Assembly: GCF_020907245.1 (NCBI RefSeq)
Contig: NZ_JAJJWH010000009.1
Span: forward strand, 62,001 to 126,000
Direction of reading: 5' to 3'
DNA from: Pontibacter harenae
Lineage (GTDB): Bacteria > Bacteroidota > Bacteroidia > Cytophagales > Hymenobacteraceae
DNA length: 64,000 bases
Position numbers and translations under genes: made by a program. Under the pieces are notes generated by a model. It did not search any database and had not been told where the DNA came from. It saw only the letters and a list, made by a program, of their open reading frames with translations. Of this stretch, positions 1-8,798 are shown piece after piece (within the stretch, counting starts at the first letter, position 1; each line of letters opens with the position of its first letter).

Positions 1-1
1 T

Positions 2-736
2 GCGCCACTAATGGCCCTCACTAACGAGGAAACTCCTTCTGAGGCTATCCGAAGTATGGCTGAGTATACGGAGGAGATTCGGGAACGCATGATTCACCTG
101 GCGCTGTCGTACAACATCAATATTATTGCGGGTAGTATGCCAGAGTACTACGACAACAAGTTGTACAATGTGAGCTACCTCTGCCGCCGCGATGGTACTT
201 ACGATGCACAGTATAAACTGCACGTTACACCAGACGAATCGCACTACTGGGGTATGCGCGGTGGCCACAAGCTGAAGATATTTGATACGGATATCGGTAA
301 AATCGGTATCTTGATCTGCTACGATGTAGAGTTCCCAGAACTTGCCCGTATGCTTTCTGACATGGATATGAAGATCCTTTTCGTGCCTTTTTGGACGGAT
401 ACTAAGAATGCTTACTTACGTGTACGCCTCTGCTCCCAGGCTCGTGCTATCGAGAATGAGTGCTACGTAGCGATTACGGGTAGCGTGGGTAACCTGCCGA
501 AGGTAGAAAATATGGACATCCAGTACTCACAGTCTGCTGTATTCTCGCCTTCTGACTTCGCTTTTCCGCACGATGCAGTAATCGCCGAAGCCACACCAAA
601 CACAGAGATGACGCTGATTGCTGACCTGGACCTGGATCTACTGAAAGATCTGAATGCAGCAGGAAGTGTTCGTAACTTAAAAGACAGGCGCAAAGACCTG
701 TACAACCTGAGTTGGGTATCACGTAAGGAAGATTAA
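2..736 (+). CDS. Carbon-nitrogen hydrolase (nitrilase superfamily), 5'-truncated by window edge
   Basis: C-terminal part of a nitrilase-superfamily amidohydrolase, which hydrolyses amides or nitriles with a Glu-Lys-Cys triad. The catalytic lysine (YKLHVTP, codon 215-217) and the nucleophilic cysteine (LICYDVEFPE, codon 317-319) are both visible. The first catalytic glutamate would lie upstream of base 1, and the frame is open to the window edge, so the gene is partial. In many Bacteroidota this domain is the C-terminal half of a GNAT acetyltransferase-hydrolase fusion; that is inference here because the N-terminus is missing. The substrate cannot be named. It converges on gmhB, with a shared hairpin between them. 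Confidence 0.85.
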   Translation, partial: APLMALTNEETPSEAIRSMAEYTEEIRERMIHLALSYNINIIAGSMPEYYDNKLYNVSYLCRRDGTYDAQYKLHVTPDESHYWGMRGGHKLKIFDTDIGKIGILICYDVEFPELARMLSDMDMKILFVPFWTDTKNAYLRVRLCSQARAIENECYVAITGSVGNLPKVENMDIQYSQSAVFSPSDFAFPHDAVIAEATPNTEMTLIADLDLDLLKDLNAAGSVRNLKDRRKDLYNLSWVSRKED

Positions 737-751
737 GAAAAGAGTTACTAT

Positions 752-797
752 AACACAAATAGCCGCTGCTTTAGCTAAAGCAGCGGCTATTTGTGTT
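752..797. terminator. Bidirectional intrinsic terminator, 46-base perfect palindrome
   Basis: A 22-base arm around a central GC dinucleotide forms a perfect palindrome containing AGCCGCTGC. It lies between the stop of the plus-strand hydrolase and the stop of the minus-strand gmhB and can serve both. Confidence 0.8.
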
Positions 798-829
798 TAT
801 GGCGAAGTAACAACAGAGCAGGTTAGCAA

Positions 830-1366
830 CTACAGCTGCTCGAGTGCCTCGAAAAAAGCAAGCAACTCCGTAGTTGAATTTACTCTTACATCAGCATGAA
901 GGCTGTCGTTGGCTGAAATGAAGATTGTATTGATACCTAATCCTTCTGCAGGGATTAAATCAGTTTCAGAGTCACCCACCATCCAAGAAGCTTCGAAGCG
1001 AATATCGAATTCTGCTGCGGCCTTGAGAAACATACCGTTTTTAGGCTTTCTGCAACTGCAGGCATCCTCCACTAAATGCGGGCAAACATAAAATTTATCT
1101 ATGTTAGAACCAGTACGATCATTAATTTCATTGTTGATACTGTTTAAAGCCTCGAGCGTAAGCAGCTCTCTTCCAACACAACGCTGATTTGTGACAACAA
1201 TGATTTGTTTAAACTTTTCCTTAGCCCAAGCCAGAAATTCAGTAATACCTGGAAGTATTTCTATATCAGAAGGCTTGAGCACATAACCATTTTCAATCTT
1301 TAAATTCAAAACACCATCTCTATCCAGAAACAGCGTATCGAACTGTTTGTAGTTATTGTATAACAT
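830..1366 (-). CDS. gmhB: HAD-IIIA phosphatase, D-glycero-D-manno-heptose 1,7-bisphosphate 7-phosphatase type
   Basis: A HAD phosphatase of 178 residues, the normal GmhB length. GmhB removes the 7-phosphate from heptose 1,7-bisphosphate in nucleotide-heptose synthesis. The HAD motif I (FLDRDGVLN) lies near residues 13-21. A zinc-loop-like segment (CPH...CSCRKPKNGM) lies near residue 95 and is typical of GmhB and histidinol-phosphatase relatives. Motif III/IV appears as MVGDSETDL. The start overlaps the stop of the upstream nucleotidyltransferase by 14 bases, which indicates translational coupling in an hddA-hddC-gmhB operon. That context favours the heptose role over a histidinol phosphatase. 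Confidence 0.87.
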   Translation of the reverse strand: MLYNNYKQFDTLFLDRDGVLNLKIENGYVLKPSDIEILPGITEFLAWAKEKFKQIIVVTNQRCVGRELLTLEALNSINNEINDRTGSNIDKFYVCPHLVEDACSCRKPKNGMFLKAAAEFDIRFEASWMVGDSETDLIPAEGLGINTIFISANDSLHADVRVNSTTELLAFFEALEQL

Positions 1367-2069
1367 CTTTCAGAACAGATTGAGCTAAGGCATAATCTTC
1401 AGGCACACCAATGTCTATAAACTGGCCTTCGAATTCTTTTCCAAAGGCTTTCATGTTGTGCAACTGATTTTGCAGGAAATCGACTTCGAATGAGAACTTT
1501 TTAGGCATCTGAAATTGGTGCATTAAGTCTTTTCTCATGTAGTAGATGCCGCCGTTAATGATATTATAAGCCCCTGTTACCTCTCCTTTTTCTTTGAAAG
1601 AAGTTATTTGGTGCGAATCAGAATAGAGCACATGCCCATAACGCTGCGAGTGCTCTACCCGCTTTAGAGCAATGGCAATATCTGCGGATTTCTCTTCGGC
1701 AAAAGCGGCCAAACCGTTTAAATTTACATCAAAGAATGTATCACCGTTAACCACAAAGCAATGGTCGCTTTCTATTTGTTCAGCAGCTTGAAATATTGCG
1801 CCACCAGTTCCCAGCAATTCTGTTTCTATACTGTAACTAAGTTCAATGCCAAAAGTGTTGTTCAGATTACGGTAATAATCTTGAACAACTTCATGTTTAT
1901 AGCCTACAGCTAACACAGCTTTCTGCACCTTGTGCTGCGACAGAAAATACAGGATGTAATCCAGAAAAGGTCTTCCTGCCACTTCTGCCATGGGTTTGGG
2001 AACATCTTTTACTACCGACTGCAGACGAGTACCTAATCCACCCGCCAATATTATAGCTTCTTGCTTCAT
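1353..2069 (-). CDS. hddC: Heptose 1-phosphate nucleotidyltransferase (HddC-like)
   Basis: A sugar-phosphate nucleotidyltransferase of about 238 residues. The N-terminal nucleotide-binding signature is LAGGLGTRLQS followed by KPMAEVAGRPFLDY, and the metal-binding GDTFFDV is near the middle. An upstream in-frame ATG at 2162 exists, but the signature normally begins at the N-terminus and an ATG at 2069 sits 22 bases after the hddA stop, so 2069 was chosen. Its place between a heptose kinase and GmhB suggests it transfers GMP or AMP onto heptose 1-phosphate. Sequence alone cannot separate GDP- from ADP-heptose synthesis or exclude another hexose-1-phosphate. Confidence 0.85.
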   Translation of the reverse strand: MKQEAIILAGGLGTRLQSVVKDVPKPMAEVAGRPFLDYILYFLSQHKVQKAVLAVGYKHEVVQDYYRNLNNTFGIELSYSIETELLGTGGAIFQAAEQIESDHCFVVNGDTFFDVNLNGLAAFAEEKSADIAIALKRVEHSQRYGHVLYSDSHQITSFKEKGEVTGAYNIINGGIYYMRKDLMHQFQMPKKFSFEVDFLQNQLHNMKAFGKEFEGQFIDIGVPEDYALAQSVLKDVIQ

Positions 2070-2091
2070 GTTAAAAAGTCCACTACTGTTT

Positions 2092-3126
2092 TTAGCCCTG
2101 TTTTGCCTTCCAAGTAATAACTCCTTTGTTATAGAACTGCACCCTTTCAACCTGTCCGCCAAACTGGTTCAGTACATTTATAACATCGTAAAGGGAATTA
2201 GATTCAGCATAAAACATCATATATCCACCTCCCCCAGCGCCAGATATTTTTCCACCCAAAGCACCGCTTTTCATAGCCGCTTCATAAATCTCGTCTACCA
2301 CTGGGTTACTGATTTCATCAGCCATATCCTTTTTCGATATCCAGCTCTCATGCAACAAACGCCCAATATCCCGTACATTTCCTCTCAGTAGAGATTCCTT
2401 CATGTTATAGGCAAACTTTTTAAGCGCGTGCATCGCCTCTATCGATTTACTTGATTTGTCAGCAACATTTTTAACCTGCGCATCTATAATTTTAGAAGAA
2501 AGCCTGGAGGTTCCCGTGTAGTATTGTATTAGAGAATACTCCAACTCATTTATGTACTCTTCTTTGATGCGAAGCGGATTAACCACTACCCTGTCGGTGT
2601 AAAACTCCATAAAGTTAAACCCACCGAAGGCAGCAGCATATTGGTCCTGTTTACCACCCGACAAACCTAAATCTTCACGTTCAATACTATACGCCAGTTG
2701 AGCAATATCGTACTCACCTAGCGGCAGCCCCAGCCACTCAGCAAATGCCGCCACTATAGCCACTACCAATGTAGATGATGATCCTAATCCAGATCCAGGA
2801 GGCGCATCCACAAAGGTTTCCAGCTGATAGTACAGCGGCTTCTCTACTTTAAACTCCTTTTTTATCCTGTTATGGATTCCTTTAATGAGCCTTAAATTTT
2901 TATCATCAAGGTCGAAGTAATCTATATTTTCGAAGGATTGATGCTGGTTTATATCGAAGCATTTAAGCGTCACCAGAGGTGTATCCAGAGGAATAAGCGT
3001 TGCATAAGCAAACTTGTTAATGGTAGCGTTAAGAATTGCGCCACCAAACTGATCACTATAAGGGCTTACATCGGTGCCTCCCCCTGCCAAACCTAAGCGC
3101 AAAGGTGCTTTGGAACGTATTATCAT
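2092..3126 (-). CDS. hddA: D-glycero-alpha-D-manno-heptose 7-phosphate kinase (GHMP kinase)
   Basis: A GHMP-family sugar kinase of 344 residues, the normal HddA length. It shows the N-terminal KAPLRLGLAGGGTDVSPYSD motif, the ATP-binding PPGSGLGSSS loop near residue 110 and a C-terminal glycine-rich GGKISGAGGGG motif. HddA phosphorylates heptose 7-phosphate at C1 to give the 1,7-bisphosphate. It is the first gene of the three-gene heptose operon. The isomerase GmhA, which would make the substrate from sedoheptulose 7-phosphate, is not in this window. The product probably feeds the neighbouring surface polysaccharide, though that link is inference. Confidence 0.88.
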   Translation of the reverse strand: MIIRSKAPLRLGLAGGGTDVSPYSDQFGGAILNATINKFAYATLIPLDTPLVTLKCFDINQHQSFENIDYFDLDDKNLRLIKGIHNRIKKEFKVEKPLYYQLETFVDAPPGSGLGSSSTLVVAIVAAFAEWLGLPLGEYDIAQLAYSIEREDLGLSGGKQDQYAAAFGGFNFMEFYTDRVVVNPLRIKEEYINELEYSLIQYYTGTSRLSSKIIDAQVKNVADKSSKSIEAMHALKKFAYNMKESLLRGNVRDIGRLLHESWISKKDMADEISNPVVDEIYEAAMKSGALGGKISGAGGGGYMMFYAESNSLYDVINVLNQFGGQVERVQFYNKGVITWKAKQG

Positions 3127-3246
3127 TTACAGTTAGGCTTATAAGTTGTAGTGCAAGAACGAGGTTTTGGAATAGTTTTAAAAGAATTGCTGTAAGTTAT
3201 TCAATCAAACTCAGTTTTGGAATACGGCATAATATTTAAAACAAGT

Positions 3247-3297
3247 TATAAAAGGGAAGAGCCGCTAATATTGTGTTAGCGGCTCTTCCCTTTTATA
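3247..3297 (-). terminator. Intrinsic terminator after the Wzz-like gene
   Basis: A perfect 22-base stem (arms 3247-3268 and 3276-3297) encloses a 7-base loop. It lies just after the minus-strand stop of the chain-length gene and before hddA, so hddA probably has its own promoter in the interval 3127-3246. Confidence 0.75.
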
Positions 3298-3315
3298 TAA
3301 TGGTTATATAAGGAG

Positions 3316-4227
3316 CTAGTATGTCAACTTCTTACGACTACGTGCTTGTAAAATTAAAGCTAAAATTACACCGGTAACAAATGCAACGAGACCACCAATT
3401 ACAGTATATTTAAGTAGTCCTGGTCCAGTAGGACGCAAATGAGGTGCAAAACCATTTACAATTTGAATGTTATCTAGCTGATCTAACTCGGCTTCCAAAT
3501 CAACCTGCTTCTGATACATTGAAATACTTTCTCGGTATAAGTTTGTTGGATCAATGGGTTGACCAAAAACGAACCCATTAACAGGGCCACGCGGAGATAC
3601 TACAGTGGTTTTGACACTGTCAATAGACTTTATTTCTTCCTCAAGCTTAGATATCATACTTTCCATTTCTCGTTGCTTGATTCGCTTCAATTTAGAAAAG
3701 TATCTGTTACTTTCAAGGTAATTAGCGAGCGCTGGCTCCATTGAAGCAAAAAGATTGTTATTGTACAAGAATAATTCGATACGGAAAGGAGAACCTGTTA
3801 AAATACTGTCTTCTGCTACTCTTTCAGCATCAAGGCTAAAAAACTCCATGTCTTTTATGTCTCTAGCAGCGTCCTGGCTAATATCAAGCATTTCTGAAAT
3901 AGCCAAAAAGTTATCCTCTTCCACAGCAATGCGAAGCTTATCTAACTGATTCTCAACAAACTCATTTCTTATATCAGAAAGCACAAAAGTCATTGCACCA
4001 GAATAATAAGGCTTGGTAACTTTATAAGCAGCAAAACCCAGTGCAACGCCAAAGAGAGAAAGTAAAGTCAGCATAACAATACGGCGCTGAATAGTGAAGA
4101 ACACATATCCTACGCCTCTCCCAATTCTCTTAAAAAACCTTCCCACATACTCAAAAACAACTGCCAGATCAATTTCATCATGATTGTCTCGCACTCTGCT
4201 TTTATCAGGTTCCTCTACTTGATGCAT
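3316..4227 (-). CDS. Wzz/chain-length determinant family protein
   Basis: An inner-membrane polysaccharide co-polymerase-like protein of 303 residues that would set the length of surface polysaccharide chains. A charged cytoplasmic N-terminus precedes a first membrane segment near residues 50-67 (IVMLTLLSLFGVALGFAAY), followed by the characteristic KPYYSGAMTF strand. A long periplasmic region with coiled-coil character follows (FSKLKRIKQREMESMISKLE). A second membrane segment near residues 275-295 ends in a basic tail (RSRKKLTY). There is no cytoplasmic tyrosine-kinase domain. It is divergent from the downstream glycosyltransferase cluster. Confidence 0.85.
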   Translation of the reverse strand: MHQVEEPDKSRVRDNHDEIDLAVVFEYVGRFFKRIGRGVGYVFFTIQRRIVMLTLLSLFGVALGFAAYKVTKPYYSGAMTFVLSDIRNEFVENQLDKLRIAVEEDNFLAISEMLDISQDAARDIKDMEFFSLDAERVAEDSILTGSPFRIELFLYNNNLFASMEPALANYLESNRYFSKLKRIKQREMESMISKLEEEIKSIDSVKTTVVSPRGPVNGFVFGQPIDPTNLYRESISMYQKQVDLEAELDQLDNIQIVNGFAPHLRPTGPGLLKYTVIGGLVAFVTGVILALILQARSRKKLTY

Positions 4228-4936
4228 ACTTTTTTTTGACTCAAATATACAAGTATAGTTTCAGAAGCCCATAATACTCTTATTCCTTTTAGATAGATTT
4301 CGTTATTATAGCAATTTAATCTTTACTTTAATTATAAAAAATATTAGACTTCTAGTATGTGGGATATACTTCTCATTACTAAAAGAGATTAATTTATAAG
4401 ACCCGATTATTTTACGCCCCAAGAGTCCTAATGTAATAAACAACAAATTATGAGTTGTAACTTAGTACCTTTGTAAACAACTTCACCAAGTTGAGAGAAC
4501 TAATATATAGTTTTAAGCTTAGCACTTAATTAACTACAGACAAAAATTATAGTACAGGTCTGCTCCAATTCTATTCATTATAATTTCATATACTCTACTA
4601 TTTATTCTATATAATATCGCAAGAACAAGAACTTTCCTAAATGCAATGGCAGTACAAATAGTCCACCTTATAAACTCATTAAGAGGCTGTTTTGATTTGT
4701 TAAAGTAGGTATACACAGCCTTTGATAAATTAAAATTGAAGAATGTGCTCATATGAGCTAATTTCAACGATTCAAATTTTTCTAATTCACCAAAAAGAAA
4801 TTTTTATATCAAATTAAACCAGGCTCTAAAGATTTCAAAAGCAAGTGTTACAACTACAAAATCTTATGTAAACAAGTAGCAAATTTGGAAGATGTCACAT
4901 ATTAGTGTTATTTGTAACTAGTACAATAAAAAAGAA
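4228..4936. other. AT-rich intergenic region between Wzz-like gene and polysaccharide cluster
   Basis: About 700 bases with no convincing gene. It holds a -7-like box at 4466-4473 and a 77-codon minus-strand reading frame (4534-4767) with a hydrophobic centre but no recognisable family. It probably contains the divergent promoters of the Wzz-like gene and of the glycosyltransferase operon, giving a leader of several hundred bases for the latter. Confidence 0.5.
4466..4473 (+). promoter_or_regulatory. Possible Bacteroidota -7 promoter element (TACCTTTG)
   Basis: It matches the TAnnTTTG -7 consensus of Bacteroidota sigma-A promoters. No clear -33 TTG element is seen at the right spacing. It would give the polysaccharide operon a leader of roughly 460 nucleotides. 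Confidence 0.3.
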
Positions 4937-6115
4937 ATGAAAGTAGCATATTTTATTGATCATATGGTCAGAACCTCCGAAACGTTCATTTATGATTTGG
5001 TAGCTGGCATAGAGAAGAAAGCAGGCCCAAATTCTTTTATAAATGTTGTTTTGAAAAAATCTAATAACAAGATATCAAAAAACACCATTTTCTTAAACCA
5101 CAATACTGACAGTATAGGATTTATGCTAGTCCAAGAACTTGAAAATGTATTAAGAATAAAGAAAAGTGCTACGTTTAAGTACAATGAACGTCAAGTTTAT
5201 AAAAAATTAAATATACTTAATAAGGTAGATATGCCTGATGTCGCATATATTGACTTCGGTCAACCAGCAATATATGTACAAAGATTCCTTTGGGAGAACA
5301 AAATTCCATTTGTTGTGCATTTTCATGGAGTAGATGCAAGCTCAGCTTTTAGCTCCTCAACCTATACTAGAGAAATAGAAAATGTATTTAACAGAGCTGC
5401 CTTCATTATCACACCTTCTTTTCATCTTAAGAGACTACTTATATTGAAAGGTTGTCATTCAGAAAAAATAAGAGTTATAAGATATGGTATAGATGTAGAG
5501 AATATAATTCCAGAAAGCTGGAGCGAAAAGAAAAAGGCAGATCCATCAGTGATATTTTTAGGGCGACTGACAAACAAAAAAAACCCACTTGCATTGTTAC
5601 ATGCTTTTGCTATCGTCAAGGAACAGATACCTAATGCTAAACTTAACATTATTGGAGAAGGACCTTTGAAGCAAGAGGTTGAGAAAAGAATAGTCAAATT
5701 AGGGCTTTCTAGTGCAGTTAATTTATTAGGTGAATTAGATCAAAAACAAGCTCACAAAATTCTAAGGAGTCACTGGGTTTATGCTCAGCATAGTGTAATA
5801 GCAATCAATGGTGACCAGGAAGGTTACCCTAATAGCCCTGCTGAGGCCTCTGCTTTTGAGCTACCTGTAGTTGCTACTATTCATAATGGGTTCCCTGAAT
5901 ATATAATTGAAGGGAGAACAGGATACCTGGTACAAGAATTTGATTATGAAAGTATGGGAAATAGAATAGTAACGTTACTCAAAAATCCTGATTTAGCAGA
6001 AAGGATGGGAAAAGAAGGAAGAAAAAGTATTTCAGAGTTAAATAACCCACATAAAAGAATTAATTCAGTGTATGAGTTACTTCAAAGAGCTTGTCTCAAA
6101 AAGAAACACAGCTGA
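4937..6115 (+). CDS. Glycosyltransferase family 4 (group 1)
   Basis: A GT-B fold retaining glycosyltransferase of 392 residues. The N-terminal acceptor domain carries HFHGVDASSAF near residue 132. The C-terminal domain has the nucleotide-sugar region IFLGRLTNKKNPLALLHAF, then IIGEGPLKQEVEK, then the ExxxxxxxE motif in EGYPNSPAEASAFELPVV. It is the first plus-strand gene of the AT-rich polysaccharide cluster and would add one sugar to the lipid-linked repeat at the inner face of the membrane. The donor sugar cannot be predicted. Confidence 0.88.
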   Translation: MKVAYFIDHMVRTSETFIYDLVAGIEKKAGPNSFINVVLKKSNNKISKNTIFLNHNTDSIGFMLVQELENVLRIKKSATFKYNERQVYKKLNILNKVDMPDVAYIDFGQPAIYVQRFLWENKIPFVVHFHGVDASSAFSSSTYTREIENVFNRAAFIITPSFHLKRLLILKGCHSEKIRVIRYGIDVENIIPESWSEKKKADPSVIFLGRLTNKKNPLALLHAFAIVKEQIPNAKLNIIGEGPLKQEVEKRIVKLGLSSAVNLLGELDQKQAHKILRSHWVYAQHSVIAINGDQEGYPNSPAEASAFELPVVATIHNGFPEYIIEGRTGYLVQEFDYESMGNRIVTLLKNPDLAERMGKEGRKSISELNNPHKRINSVYELLQRACLKKKHS

Positions 6116-6154
6116 TCATATTAAGAGGAGATAATCAAAAGAAATAATAAATAA

Positions 6155-7459
6155 ATGGGCTCTGACATCAAGGCAAAAGCCATTAAAGGAGTAAAATGGA
6201 CAACAGCTTCCACTCTTGTTTTAGCGTTAACCAGTATTCTAAGACTCTCCATACTGTCGCGATACCTAGATAAATCTGACTTTGGTTTGATGGCCATAGT
6301 CTTACTTATATTAGGATTTATGGAGTTGTTTCAAGATATGGGATTATCAACAGCTATTTTACATAAGCAGAACATCAATAAAAATGAATATTCTAGTTTA
6401 TACTGGACAAATATTTTATTTAGTTTTTTGCTGTATCTCATTATTGTACTTATCAGTCCATTAGCATCTGAGTTTTATTCCGAAAGTAGTCTGTTGAACT
6501 TACTCCCTATAATGGGAGTAAGTCTGCTTTTTTCTTCATTAGGCAGGCAGTTTCAAGTAATTGAGCAAAAGAATCTGAACTTCAAAAGGGTTGGAATTAT
6601 TGAGATTTCAACATCAATATTATCTCTCGCTGTAGCCATACTTCTCGCAGTTTACAAGCTCGGAGTTTATTCATTAGTATACTCTTCTTTGTTTAAAGCT
6701 TTGACTTCTAATTGCCTTTATTTTCTGCTTGGTATTGTTCAAGGCAATAAAATACAATTTAGATATAGATTCCAAGAAGTGAAGCCTTTTATAAGAATAG
6801 GAGTTTATCAAACTGGTGGGCAAATTATCAATTATGTTAATCGAGATTTAGACATATTGCTAATTGGAAAATTCTTCGGTTCTGAGACACTAGGAGGCTA
6901 TAGCCTAGCTAAGCAACTAGTACTTCGTCCCTACAGTGTTATAAATCCGATACTAACACGAGTGGCCGCTCCAGTTCTTTCAAGATATCAGTATGAGTTG
7001 GATTCTCTAAGAAATAACTACTTAAAACTTGTAAATTTAGTATCATCTGTTAACATACCGATATATATATGCATTATATTATTTGCTCCACTTATAATAA
7101 AGATAATGTATGGAGCAGATTTTATCAACATTGTGATGCTAGTAAGAATCTTATCTATTTGTATGATGATAAGATCTGTAGCAAATCCGATAGGATCATT
7201 AGTAGTTGCTACAGGCAGAACTGATCTTGAGTTCTTTTGGAACCTTTTCACACTAGCTGTTATACCTTTCTCTATAATAACTGCAAGCCAACACTCAATT
7301 GAATGGGTTGCAATAAGTATTACTGTTACAATGGCGCTACTAATAGTTCCAAACTGGTGGTTCTTAACAAGAAGGATGATAGCAATTAATTTGACTACAT
7401 ATTTGTATGCACTTGTACCAACCATAAATTTTATAAAAGTTTTAAAAAAATCGCTTTAA
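6155..7459 (+). CDS. Wzx-type lipopolysaccharide/polysaccharide flippase
   Basis: A polytopic membrane protein of 434 residues of the MOP/polysaccharide-transporter superfamily, predicted to flip the undecaprenyl-linked repeat unit to the periplasm. The N-terminal IKAKAIKGVKWTTAST followed by LSILSRYLDKSDFGLMA is the usual opening of this family. Roughly 11-13 hydrophobic helices can be counted. The segment LILIGKFFGSETLGGYSLAKQL (middle of the protein) is the typical second-half motif. It begins 39 bases after the GT4 gene and is probably in the same operon. Confidence 0.88.
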   Translation: MGSDIKAKAIKGVKWTTASTLVLALTSILRLSILSRYLDKSDFGLMAIVLLILGFMELFQDMGLSTAILHKQNINKNEYSSLYWTNILFSFLLYLIIVLISPLASEFYSESSLLNLLPIMGVSLLFSSLGRQFQVIEQKNLNFKRVGIIEISTSILSLAVAILLAVYKLGVYSLVYSSLFKALTSNCLYFLLGIVQGNKIQFRYRFQEVKPFIRIGVYQTGGQIINYVNRDLDILLIGKFFGSETLGGYSLAKQLVLRPYSVINPILTRVAAPVLSRYQYELDSLRNNYLKLVNLVSSVNIPIYICIILFAPLIIKIMYGADFINIVMLVRILSICMMIRSVANPIGSLVVATGRTDLEFFWNLFTLAVIPFSIITASQHSIEWVAISITVTMALLIVPNWWFLTRRMIAINLTTYLYALVPTINFIKVLKKSL

Positions 7460-7658
7460 CTAATAAAGACTTCATTAAAGTGATGATAGCTTGAAGTTTC
7501 TAAAATATGAACAACTTATACAACCAAAGTAAACAAGTCAAAGAGTGGTCTTTTCTGTTTAGAAGTTTCAAAAATATTGTTCGATATTAGAGCAATATTT
7601 ATTTTGCTTTTGTTAATGATCAGGTTATTCCTGTTAAATTATTTTTTACTATCTCTGA

Positions 7659-8786
7659 ATGATTGTTTTATTTATAACCCACTATACTGAACTCTACGGC
7701 GCTAACCATTCTTTACTAAATATGATTGAGGGACTAGAAGAGTACAATGTTAAGTCTGTTGTTCTTTGTCCAAGATCTGGAGATTTAACAGATGAACTTA
7801 CTAATAGGAAGGTTCCTTTTATGATCCTTCCATATTTTAATTGGGTGTACAGTAAGAAATGGCAGCTACTTAAAGTTCCATTTAAAATAGTACCGACTAT
7901 TCTTTTAATGCCGTACTATTTGTACAAGATCAAGAAATGTTCTCCTGACATTTTATATACTAATACATCTATAACAGGAGTTGGCGCATTATTAGCCTTA
8001 ATAATGAAAAAACCCCATGTTTGGCATATACGAGAACTATTATCTGAGGATTATGGACTTAAATATTCAATAGGGAATCGATTGATGACTTCTTTGTTCA
8101 ACAAGGCTAAATATGTAATAACAATATCAAAATATCTTCAAAGAGAACGGTTAGGAAATATAACATGTCCAACTGAGGTTGTCTATAATGGTGTAATCTC
8201 TAGATCAGCAATATCACTAGTCAGAAATATTGACACCAAGAAATATATAAAGTTTGGAATTGTGGGGTTTATACACCCCCCTAAAGGGCAAGAGGAAGCT
8301 ATAGAAGCGTTTCATTTTTATTACAAACAACACAAGAATGCAAGTTTAATGATTGTAGGTGATGGGCCCCAGTATTATGTACAGAAATTAAAACAAGAGT
8401 GTAAAAGACTAGAAATTCAAGATAAAGTAGAATTCACTGGCTATCTTAGAGATACAAAGGAAATTTATAATAACATTGACATCTTATTAATGTGTTCAAG
8501 GACAGAAGGAATGGGGAGGGTAACTGTAGAAGCACTGGCTAGAGGTATCCCTGTAATTGGTTATAATGGTTCTGCAACCCCAGAGTTAATAAACAATAAT
8601 GTAAACGGCCTTTTATATGAAAAAGATGCAGTTGATTTATTCAAAAAAATGAGCTTGTTAGCAAATGACCCTGAACTGTATAAGAAAATGAGCCAAGAAG
8701 CCATAAAAAGTACAAAAGCCAATTTCACTATCGAAAATTATTCTAGTATGATATATTCGGTTCTACAAAAGGTATCCACGATATAA
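7659..8786 (+). CDS. Glycosyltransferase family 4
   Basis: A GT-B glycosyltransferase of 375 residues. The N-terminus FITHYTELYGANHSLLNM is typical of GT4 enzymes with a glycine-rich acceptor loop. Later come FGIVGFIHPPKGQEEAIEAF, IVGDGPQYY and the donor-site segment SRTEGMGRVTVEALARGIPVIGY with its E-x7-E spacing. It follows a 199-base gap after wzx, within which no gene is seen, and precedes a GT2 gene by 12 bases. The sugar specificity is unknown. Confidence 0.88.
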   Translation: MIVLFITHYTELYGANHSLLNMIEGLEEYNVKSVVLCPRSGDLTDELTNRKVPFMILPYFNWVYSKKWQLLKVPFKIVPTILLMPYYLYKIKKCSPDILYTNTSITGVGALLALIMKKPHVWHIRELLSEDYGLKYSIGNRLMTSLFNKAKYVITISKYLQRERLGNITCPTEVVYNGVISRSAISLVRNIDTKKYIKFGIVGFIHPPKGQEEAIEAFHFYYKQHKNASLMIVGDGPQYYVQKLKQECKRLEIQDKVEFTGYLRDTKEIYNNIDILLMCSRTEGMGRVTVEALARGIPVIGYNGSATPELINNNVNGLLYEKDAVDLFKKMSLLANDPELYKKMSQEAIKSTKANFTIENYSSMIYSVLQKVSTI

Positions 8787-8798
8787 TTACAGTCAATA

